A stretch of 64,000 bases of DNA from positions 1-64,000 of the forward strand of contig BBXU01000399.1 in NCBI GenBank assembly GCA_001598975.1, given 5' to 3'. The DNA comes from Parachlorella kessleri (Eukaryota > Chlorophyta > Trebouxiophyceae > Chlorellales > Chlorellaceae). Each line of letters begins with the position of its first letter. The first letter of the stretch is position 1. The notes beneath the pieces are model-generated. The model saw nothing but the letters and a program-made list of their open reading frames with translations, was not told the origin of the DNA and searched no databases. Below, piece by piece: positions 55,601 through 64,000 of the stretch. The position numbers and the translations under genes are program-made.

Positions 55601-57226
55601 CGCAGGTCTGAGGCTGGCGTCTTGGCGGGGGTGGCACCAACACCGGCTGCAAACATGTCCCCCTCGGGCGCCGGCATCTCCAGCATGTCGTCAGGCACTG
55701 CAGCAAACAGCAGCAAGGCTTGAGACATGGGGAAGCAGCCTCTGCACCTTAACACCTTGCGTCCACGGCTTCAGTTGTCTCCACCGCTTGCCCCGCATGG
55801 ATGCACCCCTTGCCCCATGTCTGCTTACAAGCACTTCTCACCTGGCGCCATCATGTCATCATCCGGAGCCTGGAAAAACATGTCGCCGGGGCCTGGCGGC
55901 GGCGCCTGCGCTTCCGCCCTGAGCCGCTCAAGCTCAACACTGAACCTGCAGTGTACAACCCCTCTCCCTTGTTGACGTGGTTCATTCCGGTCAGGTCCCC
56001 CTCTTGCATCACAACATGTTGCCCGTGGCCACAGCAGAGCAGCATCAGCCTGCTCACCCTGCCATCGTTTGCAGCAGGCACCTGCAGGACAGCCAGATGG
56101 CTACACTACGCCCTCCAGCCACACAACAGCAGCAGATTCAGGGTTTTTACCCGCCCAGCCAGCCTGGCCCCACTTGCCTGCGATCCATCTCCTCCCCAGG
56201 CGCCTCAAACCGCTCCTCCTCGATGCCCCACTGGCTGCCAAACACGTCCGACACGTCATCCACCAGCGCCAGCGAGTCCCCCGGCGAGTACGCCGGCAGG
56301 AAGCCGCCCAGCCCGCCGCCGCGGCGACCGCCGCCGGCTGCCTCAGCACCTGTGCCACCCAGCGTGCCGGAGGAGGTGCCCTGGAAGACAAACACATCCT
56401 CGCCCAGCACACCGCCTAGGCCGTCAAAGTCCGGCTCCCCCAGGGTGATGGTGCCGTAGGCGGCGCGGCCCTCATCCTCCAGGTCCACGTTATGGCCCTG
56501 GGTGGAGCTCTGCAGCCACCAGAGTTGGGGGAGCATTGCATGTGGCCCCTTGGCTCACTCCCCATGCGAGAGGGTTGCAAGCTTGCCCATGAGTAGTGGA
56601 GGACCACCTCCCAACCACAGTGATGCCGTGCCCTGCCCCCTTGACACATACAAGGGGGAGCAGAGCTGCAGAAGCACGAAGCCTTGTTTCCTACGCAAGC
56701 AACCAAAGTTCCAGAGAGTTGACACTGGCAGCAAGCGTTTCCCCTTCCTTGCAAACAAACATACGCCTCAAGCCCCATTCCGCAGCAGCCTGCATATTAT
56801 AGCCCACCTTTGCAAGCTTCTCCACAGCGCTCTGTGCATCCTTGCTGAGGTAGTCGAGCTTGCGGAAATACACCCGCACCACGCCCAGCAGCAGCTGCCC
56901 CGACAGGCGCAGCGCCAGGGGTGCCTCAGTGTTGATGATAGAATCTGCAGTGTGCAGTGCCCCGGGTGGGTGGCTATGGTTATATGTTTGCTGAGTCACC
57001 GCCTTTCCGCCTCGGAGCAAGGGAGTGTCCCTGGGATGGGAAGCTCCAATGGCAGCCAGTCAGTTCCCAGGCCCCCAGTCACCCCTTGCTCAGAGTACTC
57101 ACCAACTGAGGCGGGGATGCTGGTCTCGAAAATCTGCGACCGCTTAAGCTTCTTCTCTAGGTGCGAGGCGATCCAGATGGTGCCCAGCGCACCCTTCTTG
57201 GACAATATCTGGGTGCTGTAGAACAT
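52696..57226 (-). CDS. RAD21: Cohesin kleisin subunit RAD21/SCC1
   Basis: Starts at 57226 with MFYSTQILSKKGALGTIWIA and SHLEKKLKRSQIFETSI, the highly conserved kleisin N terminus. The second exon (about 56944-56800) continues DSIINTEAPLALRLSGQLLL and GVVRVYFRKLDYLSKDAQSA, which contacts the SMC3 neck. The middle is long, low-complexity and acidic (ITLGEPDFDGLGG, SLALVDDVSDVFG, and Ser/Pro/Ala-rich exons to about 53500). The C-terminal winged helix is split over the last two exons: LSLDALVAGKSRGEACR (about 53140), then WFYETLVLRSNDFVELDQRE and PYGDITISAKPK, with stop at 52698-52696. This domain closes the ring on the SMC1 head. The full length and mitotic-type ends favour RAD21/SCC1, but REC8 cannot be excluded by eye. 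Separase sites (ExxR) were not assigned. Confidence 0.9.
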
Positions 57227-57941
57227 ACTGCCCCGTCAAAGAACGCCTTGGCTGGGTGCTAGCTGCTCGATTTTGTCTCCCCAAAGCGTCCCTGCGCCGC
57301 TAAGGTGTTAGGGGGCATGACCGGTTCAACGTTCCTCTCTAGTGCTCTGCCGAGCTTTGAACAGAGTCGGTTAAGTAAAGGCCTTAGGGTGCACAGAACA
57401 CCTAGGACCCACCGAATCGAGCGCTGTGCACGCGCGGTGCTTCAAATGCGTTCCCGCCCCCTGTGGGCATGTGTCATCCTGCAGGAACCTTCATGCTAGC
57501 CAGAGCATAGGCTGTGACAGTGAAAGGATGTGTGTGGGGGGGGGGACTGGTGCAAAGTTGACTGGACTGGCTCGCTGCCAGCGGAGGCTTGAGGGGGGCA
57601 GCTGCAGGAGTTCGACGGAGTAAAGTCCGAGCTCTCTCGCAGCCAGCGTTGCATAACCTGTACGTCTCTGTCCACACGAATTTATGCTGTAGGGCCTACA
57701 GATTCTAAAACCTGCTCAACAGGGCGTTGGCAAGGGTTTGTTGGCCCCACACTTGGTGGACTCACGGCAGCATGGTCAGGTGGAGGTGCACTGTGAGACT
57801 AGACAGGACTAGGGCGCTGGCAAGGGTAGCTAGTAGACATGCCCTTGTGGTCAACACACGCACGCTGTCACAACAGAGGGACCTGCAAGAGGCTGTGGTG
57901 CCCAGGCAAAGCTATACAGACCTTGCACGCTTTGGCAGGGC
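57227..57941. other. Intergenic, RAD21 upstream to POLD2 3' side
   Basis: No supported gene. It holds the RAD21 promoter, a poly-G run near 57538 and the second copy of repeat family B. Confidence 0.55.
57737..57814 (+). repeat. Dispersed repeat family B, copy 2
   Basis: TTTGTTGGCCCCACACTTGG, TGGACTCACGGCAGCATGGT, CAGGTGGAGGTGCACTGTGA, GACTAGACAGGACTAGG. It matches 44616-44700 at most positions. Here the GACTA run is short and degenerate, and GGGCG(C/T)TGGCAAGGGT occurs on both sides (57722 and 57812). Confidence 0.8.
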
Positions 57942-60900
57942 TTACGCCCCGTCCATGGCTGCGTCAAACGTGATAGGGTGGCACGCTAGCGTGGCTAGGT
58001 TCACCAGCACCAGGCAGCCGCTGGCAGCAAAGCGTGGCACGGCCACCACCCGCACCGCCTGGCCGGGCGCAGCCCCCTGCACAAGCCTGGTGGCAAAGGC
58101 AGGCTGGTTGCCCGCAAAGAGCACATGTGGGGCTTGGTCCAGTATGAAGGGGTCGTCCTGGTTGTAAGGGTAGGCGGCGAGCGTGTCGGGGGCGGTGGGG
58201 ATGAGGTGCCGCCACCGCAGGAGCGACTCCAGGATGTTGCACCGGTCCTCCAGCTCGGAGTACCTGCAGCCGTGGTGCCAGTGATTGCCCTCGCTGTGGT
58301 ACTTGCTCCCCTCCCTAGGCCCAGGCATCGCTTCATAAGTGAGGCCCCTTGCAGCACAAAGTGGTGCGCCTGAGGAGAAGAATACATTCGCCCTAAGATT
58401 ATTTCGTTTAGTTGTGGGCTTAACCGACCCTGGAACAATGTGCCCATAAGGAGTCCCAGAGGGAGCCCCAGGCTCCCCGCCTGCCTGCTTGCCCCCACCC
58501 AAAGGCGCCACTCAGCACAGCCTCGCCAGCGGTTGTGCTGCCACATGCCATGCACCCGGCCTCCCACTATCACAGGGTGAGGCTTACCGATAAACGGTGG
58601 CACGTGGCGGCACACAAAGAACTGGTCAGCAGGGAAGTGGAAGCGAGCTACGGATTCTGAAGGTCAATGTCACCAGATTCACTTCACACACGGAGAGCAT
58701 CGCACGGACCTGTACACGTCGTCCACATTCTGGCCCGAGGTGCCCAGGAAGGCCACCCCATCCACCTCAAAGGCGTGCGGGTTGGTGGCCCGGTGCAGCG
58801 TGGGGAACCCCGCAGCGCCCGGCAGCAGGCACCTGTGCAGCGGCTGCTGCGGCAGCGAGTAGTTGGCCGGGTCACCCGGGCCGGGCATGACATCGACAGG
58901 CAGGGAGCCGGCAAGCTCTGTGAGGCACATGTCCACATCCCTGCAGCCACGCACCCAAAGGAGTCCAGGCAGTGCTGAGCATCAGCAAAGCAGCTGTGGC
59001 AGCGCTGAGGCAGGGCGCTGAGGTAGGGCGCTGAGGCCCGGGGGGCGCATGGACATTTGTGGAAGTGTCACGTCCTCATGCAGGCATGTGCATCATGCCG
59101 CAGGACGGAGGGAAGGCCAACAGGATGGAGGGGAAGGCCAACAGGATGGAGGGGAAGGCCTACAAGGAAGGGCAGCAGGCTGCCAGGTGCCCGTGTGTCT
59201 CACCGGACGGGGCCGACCGCTGCTGCCTGCTGCCGCACGCTGCTGTATGCTGTGGGCTCCGACAGCTTGGAGTTGGTGTGTAACAAGCCGCCCGCCACAA
59301 CTACCCGCACAATCTGCAAACACACCAGTGCGAACAGAGCTCGTGGCAGACCTGGCGCTCAAGGTATGAGCCAAGCAGCCCCGCAATGTGGACCTACACC
59401 ACGCGAGCACACATGCACACACCACGGGCCAGCACCTCCTCCAACCCCTTCCATCCGCCACCTGTGCGCTGCTCATGCCGACACAATACATTTTCATGTT
59501 GCTACCAAGCATGCAGGCACTTTTGACGGGCGCAGGGAGTGCACACCCCACCTCCACCCTCGTGCCTCCCACCTTGCTGACTGTGCCCTGCTCCTGGCCG
59601 CCCCCCAGCAGGCCCCCTAGGTAGTCCACCAGCAGCTGCAGGTGCAGGGGGTTGTTCTCGCCGTCGCCCACCCCAACGCCCGACACCAGAGCCACATACC
59701 TGCAGCCAGGGGCAGCAGCGAGCCGTGGCACCTGACTGTGCGCGCTGCTGCTGCGCGCTGTGGCTGACGTGGAATGGCATGGCAGGTATGCCCGCAGATG
59801 GGCATGCATGTGGCGCACAGATGGGTGCATCTCACCCGCAAGTACTGCTGGTGTGGAGACCAACGTGATACTGCCCTGAGAAGCATGCTGCCCATGTGCG
59901 GGCATTTGTGGGCCAGGCTACCTGGTGTGAACGTCCCAACCAGGAACCCCCCCCTCCCCCTGACCCCCGTCGCGCCGCCAACCACCTCACTTGCTGTGCT
60001 CTATATTTGGCCTCGGCTGCTGCGGTGGCACGCCGGCGAAGCATATGTCTGTCACCTCAAAGTCGCCATTGGGCAGCGCATGGCCCTTGACAGCAGCTAC
60101 AATGCCTGCAAGGGTGGCATATACTTCAAGCATCACGTTTGCGTGGGGGAGCAGGGCAACCCTTGAAGACACAACGCATGGTTGCAAAGAACGGGGAGCG
60201 TTACAACACCAACTACAGTCGCTGGCAGCTCAGCAGGAGCTACTGGGCTCATTGGTGGGCTTGAAAGAATGCAGTGACCAAGAGCACACACGCTAGCGTG
60301 GCGACCCTCCACCCACCTGTCACGCAATCGCCAACAGGCGCTGCCGGCCCTGCCAGCGTGACTCGCGCTCCCTCGTCTTCAAGGATAAGCCTGTCGTCCG
60401 CCTGTGTGAACCGCGCCCGCCCTGTGAAGGCAGCGCTACGGCACTTTATGTCCAAAAAGACCAACAGGAGCATATCTGCATACAGCTCTGTAAAAGCCAC
60501 TACACCCCTTCCTCCCTGTTTGCACTACCTGCCACCCTTATTCATACCGATGCCTTCCGCGCATGAGGGGGGTTAGCCTGCGCGCCGCAAGAAGAACCCT
60601 GGCAGGTAGCCGGACGCTCAAGCCAAGGGTGGCAGATGGTGCAAGCTGCGAGGGGACTTCCAAGCGCCGTTCCTCCGACCTACCATCCTGCCCACCACAC
60701 TCCCGGAAGCCTCACCTAGCTGCTGTGTGAGCGCCCTGTCCTTCACGTACTCGTCCAGGATGGAGGGCTTAAGCTTCATGTCCTTGTACAGCGTGCCCAC
60801 AATGGCAATCTCCCCCTCCTCTGGGATGTCCAGCACCCTCGCCACTGGAAACAAGGGGGAGAGACCTACTGGCTCAGAACTCAGGCAAGACACAGAGCAT

Positions 60901-61765
60901 AAGGTGCATCCAGCCCTGTCAGTCCAGTTTGCACCTACCTCCTCTCTGATCGCATTGCCTGCCTTCATTCAATAAAGTACCCCAGCGCAACCACTCACAT
61001 CCAGCCTGTCAGTAGACCACTATACTGTCCCCAATCCCGCATTAGCCACCATCACTGAAAAGGGCGGGTGTGTCTTAACCTAAATGAATCTTAGGCCAGG
61101 TGCTAGGCGTGCCTCTGCCAAAACCAAAGCATGCACTTGCTTGTTGAGGCAGTGTGGGTTAGCTGCAGTGCAGGTATTGTAAGGCACGCCCTGCACCACC
61201 TACGAGAGGCTTTGCCTTGTCGATATGTGCATCCAAGCAATCACCTGTTGTGCCAGGCCACTTGTGTTTGGCTGCCTGGACCACATGGGGTCGCATCTGG
61301 TGCAACCGGTAGAAGTACAGCTGCGCATACTGCCGCTCATACTCCTTGGACTTGACCAGAAACCTCTCATCCTGTGCAGCAACGTAGCCAGCATGAGGTC
61401 ATGTATGCCAGCAGGGAAAGCACCAACAATGCACACAACTCAGTGGCAGTGGCTGGATGGGAAGGTTTCTTGGCCCCAGCAGTTCAGCTTCCGTGGTGTG
61501 CAAAGGGAACAGCAGCCGTCTACAAAGTACCAGTCGGAGCTGGCACCTTGCTAAGGTAACTGGCTGACGCTCTTGTAAGCAAGCCACCGCTGCCCACTCC
61601 ATCTGCGCTGCTTGGTCCAGCTAAGAGGTCGTCATACCTTCCCCTGCAGCCAGACCCAGCAGGTTGTATGTGGGACCCTTTCAGGGCCAATCAGCGTCCC
61701 AGAGAACACCCACTACTCTGTTGGAACACCCACTGTTCTGTCGGGCCCTCTACATCTAGGTCCAT
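57942..61765 (-). CDS. POLD2: DNA polymerase delta small (B) subunit
   Basis: Exons on the minus strand, N to C: DERFLVKSKEYERQYAQLYF (about 61377-61258), VARVLDIPEEGEIAIVGTLY and KDMKLKPSILDEYVKDRALT (OB-fold, about 60844-60720), ARFTQADDRLILEDEGARVT (about 60420), GHALPNGDFEVTDICFAGVP (about 60085), RYVALVSGVGVGDGENNPLH (about 59700), IVRVVVAGGLLHTNSKLSEP (about 59320), RDVDMCLTELAGSLPVDVMP to GTSGQNVDDVYR (58940-58708), and YSELEDRCNILESLLRWRHL to HPITFDAAMDGA with stop at 57944-57942. The order OB-fold then inactive calcineurin-like phosphoesterase fold is that of POLD2, which ties POLD1 to the accessory subunits at the replication fork. An exon reading RYDDLLAGPSSADG lies near 61640. The first exon is unsure; MDLDVEGPTEQ at 61765 is a candidate start only. 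Confidence 0.87.
59102..59165 (+). repeat. Tandem repeat, about 21-bp unit, three copies
   Basis: AGGATGGAGGGGAAGGCCAA repeated three times with one shortened and one T-substituted copy. It lies in a POLD2 intron. Confidence 0.85.
60505..60554 (-). repeat. Dispersed repeat family A, partial inverted copy
   Basis: CCTCCCTGTTTGCACTACCT then GCCACCCTTATTCATACCGA, matching the reverse complement of 48796-48830. It lies in a POLD2 intron. Confidence 0.65.
60852..60978 (-). repeat. Dispersed repeat family A, near-complete inverted copy
   Basis: AGAGACCTACTGGCTCAGAA, CTCAGGCAAGACACAGAGCA, GTGCATCCAGCCCTGTCAGT, CACCTACCTCCTCTCTGATC, GCATTGCCTGCC. Reverse-complemented, this gives the block order of copies 1-3. 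It lies in the POLD2 intron upstream of the exon starting VARVLDIPEE. Confidence 0.75.
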
Positions 61766-62129
61766 GGTGTCCAAGGTGCCTTGGTATAGATGCCAGGTCT
61801 GATCAATGCCACGTAGGTCTATTATGGCCTACAGTGAAACATTATATTGCAGCTAGATGGTTAGACTCCATCGTCAAACAGTCGATCTCCATCGAAGCAA
61901 GTCGGTGGAGGGTGACTATGGACTCAAACCTGGGAGGCTCCCGCCCTGGTTATGTACATCCCATTCGAAGCACCCTTACGCCTTCTCTATCTTCTAAGCC
62001 TTCATATGCATCCCCAGCCTTGATTTAAAAAGAACCCTCAGCTAGTTGTGCATCCTTGCCTCCAAGCAGATTTGTGGAAGTGATCATCAGCTGCGATCAA
62101 CGTCAGGGACACAAAGCTCTTCAGCAGCC
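61766..62129. promoter_or_regulatory. Divergent promoter region, POLD2 / TPR gene
   Basis: About 360 bp between the candidate POLD2 start and the TPR-protein ATG. It must contain both promoters. No specific element recognised. Confidence 0.4.
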
Positions 62130-62879
62130 ATGTCTGTAGGCCAGGATGCGTCCTCGGAGCCCACAGCTGCAGAGTTGAAGGATCAAGGCAACCAGGAGTA
62201 CAAGACTGGCAACTACCTAAAAGCAGCTGCTCTGTATGCCAAAGCCATCAAACTATTACCAGGCAGCGACTTGGCCCTAGAGGAGCAAGCTGTGCTGTTC
62301 AGGTAGGGAACTGCAGCCCCCGCTCGTGGCCACTGCTGCAACTGCAGACTCGGGAGGATGATATTAGTGTGCTATTGCGCTGGCTCTGGATGCTGCAGCA
62401 ACCGCAGTGCAGCCCTCTTACAACTGCATAAGGTGAGCAAGGCGCTTGCGGACGCTGATGAGTGCACCAAGCTGCGGCCGGACTGGGATAAGGGCTACTA
62501 CCGGCGGGCAGCAGCGCTAGAGAAGCTTGATCGGCTGGATGAGGTGGGTGGTGCCTGTTGGACGCGCACTGGTCCGCTATGATTCGGTGACTGATGGAGA
62601 ACGAACAGGAGCATTCAATGCACCTGCCATTGTCTACGCATGCATTACAGTGGTGCCACCTTGCTGTCACGGGTGCATAGTAAGCAAAGAAAATTGTCTG
62701 ACTTACAGTGGTTCCACAATGTTTTCAAGTAAGGAGGCAGCAGTGAGCGCCTATGGCTGTGCTTGCAGGCTCTGGCAGCATACCAAGATGCAGCAGCTAG
62801 GGGTGCTGACAATCGGCAGGTGCAGGAAAAAATTCGCTACTTGACAAAGGCAGTGCGCAAAAGCAAGGCACAGAGCTAA
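62130..62879 (+). CDS. Small TPR-domain protein
   Basis: Three exons (62130-62302, 62399-62543, 62769-62879) give 142 aa. The start MSVGQDASSEPTAAELKDQG is followed by TPR helices: NQEYKTGNYLKAAALYAKAI, SNRSAALLQLHKVSKALADA, LRPDWDKGYYRRAAALEKL and EALAAYQDAAARGADN, then a basic C terminus (TKAVRKSKAQS). Three TPRs are essentially the whole protein. The first two resemble the carboxylate-clamp TPRs of HSP70/HSP90 co-chaperones (K-x-x-G-N near the start, N-R-S-A), so chaperone C-terminal tail binding is plausible but not proven. The specific orthologue is not recognised. Confidence 0.85.
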
Positions 62880-63618
62880 TAGTACCTGCGATTCAGATGC
62901 TCTGTCTCCTGTCGGGGTCATGCCAGGCTGTATAAGAGGCGCAGCCTTGATCCCCAAGCGTCATCACTTCAACGGAGTAAGCTATTCCTTCCAAATTCGT
63001 AGGTGTCCATTTACTGGGGGCTGCCCTTACCACTGACAGACTTCGCTTCTAGCAGATAGTGGACTTGCTGACTGCTTCTACGCATGGGATGTAGTAGGCA
63101 GGTACTATGAGTTATGTAACTTACTTCTAGGGTTCACAATAAGGAGCCCCGAGGAGCTGCCGAAGTGTGCAGCTCCATCACTAGATTAGGAATAAGGCAG
63201 TGATTGGTGGCACAAGGTTCTGTTGTCGTCTGTCTGCAGCTCAGTGGCATGGAAATTGACCCTGAGGGCAGGCCTGTGCGACACCTTTTCACACTGCAGG
63301 GCAGGCGCCTTGGACAGGTGCCTGACATGCAGGCCGACAGGCACACAGCCATTTAGCACTACAAGTCCAAGCCGGTGTCCCTGCCTTACAGTGAAACAGC
63401 CAACCTGTACCTACCAACTTCCCTTGGGCATCCATAACCCACCAGCCCGTCTCAGCTGATGCTGGCGGCCACTCATGAGGCTGCTCAGTGTGCTGAGCAT
63501 GACATGCCAACCTGGAACACGCGTCTTGCTGCTCCCCTTGCCCTTGGATCCCTTGCTCCCACCCTTATTCACACCAGCGAAGAGGTTGAACCTGTATCGT
63601 CACAGTCCACGGTCCGTC
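62880..63618. other. Intergenic between TPR gene and right-edge gene
   Basis: Mostly uninformative. A possible exon at about 63238-63354 (LSGMEIDPEGRPVRHLF in frame after a CAG) could belong to a longer upstream form of the next gene, but I could not join it. Confidence 0.4.
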
Positions 63619-64000
63619 ATGACAGAAGGCAGTTTGCAGAGCAGGCTGGACAACGTGTTTGGGGCACTTGTTAAGCCTGGGGAGCAGCAACAGTGGAAGC
63701 CTAGCACAGAGCAGGTCTTCAGGGCGGGAGGTCCGATTGCCGACCAAGACGCCAGTAGTGATGAAGAGTTTGAGGAACGTGCCCGTCGAGAGGTTGTCCC
63801 AGGTGCGCTGGCTCCCAAGCTACGGCTCAGGTGGACGAGCCGAAGGAGGTGTCGCACGACGGTAGCTGACTTTTCTAGCTGATGTGAAAACTACCGGTAG
63901 TGTGTGAGCTGGAGCCGCCGGGCGCTTGCGGTTGTCAGTGTGAGTTGTTCTTGCTTTTGCGGGCTTGGACTGGGTCGTTTCTGTCGTCCATCTTGGCTCT
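63619..64000 (+). CDS. Unassigned protein, possibly TSSC4-like, 3' end outside window
   Basis: First exon starts MTEGSLQSRLDNVFGALVKP and runs through EQQQWKPSTEQVFRAGGP and an acidic stretch (DASSDEEFEERARREVV) to a probable GT donor at 63803. The pattern R-x-D-x-V-F-G-x-L near the N terminus recalls the TSSC4 family (spliceosomal U5 assembly), but this is a weak similarity seen by eye. The frame stays open to 63882 if the intron is not used. The rest lies beyond the right edge. Confidence 0.45.

Noticed and set aside
63223..63459. Possible exon LSGMEIDPEGRPVRHLF downstream of the TPR gene
   Set aside because: It has a CAG before it and reads protein-like, but I found no matching donor or family. 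Kept only as a note in the intergenic entry.
2..64000. CRISPR array, phage, plasmid or bacterial operon features
   Set aside because: Gene structure is intron-rich and eukaryotic throughout. No regularly spaced repeats, ribosome binding sites or prokaryotic mobile genes were seen.

Overview
This window is nuclear DNA of a green alga, most likely a Chlorella-like trebouxiophyte. Nearly every gene is split by many short GT-AG introns, and the gene set is plant-type: a chloroplast-import TOC64, the plant form of riboflavin pyrimidine reductase, and a PSII antenna protein. It also holds two [FeFe]-hydrogenases that carry the extra N-terminal F-domain clusters. That hydrogenase type is reported from Chlorella variabilis and is absent from Chlamydomonas HYDA1/2. 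The species call is inference from content; I ran no search.

Layout. 1-4288 (-): TOC64-like protein, running off the left edge. 4646-11872 (+): importin-9-type karyopherin. 12654-16403 (+): PYRR/PHS1-type riboflavin enzyme with a COG3236 domain. 17244-18569 (-): CPYC glutaredoxin with a probable transit peptide. 18979-21482 (+): AHA1 co-chaperone of HSP90. 22474-25247 (-): auxin-efflux-carrier-family transporter, divergent from HYDA1. 25588-31593 (+): HYDA1, 14 exons, 776 aa. 32592-36921 (+): amino-acid/auxin permease family transporter. 38225-43701 (+): HYDA2, 16 exons, 707 aa. 45600-48115 (-): LHCB5/CP26 antenna protein. 49820-51149 (-): second CPYC glutaredoxin. 52696-57226 (-): cohesin kleisin RAD21/SCC1. 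57942 to about 61765 (-): DNA polymerase delta small subunit. 62130-62879 (+): small TPR protein. 63619 to the right edge (+): unassigned protein, possibly TSSC4-like.

The centre of interest is the 18 kb hydrogenase block. Two same-strand paralogues flank a permease. They share almost all splice sites, including two GC-AG introns at identical positions. They differ by two HYDA2-only introns (one creates a 16-nt microexon, the other cuts the H-cluster L1 motif), by an L3 residue, and at the C terminus. HYDA1 ends in a polyglutamine and Cys-rich tail. HYDA2 stops earlier, but a very similar Cys-rich tail is still readable in a shifted frame right at its stop codon.

Two dispersed non-coding repeat families lie in introns and intergenic DNA. 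Exon borders below were read by eye from splice consensus, frame continuity and family similarity; they are predictions.
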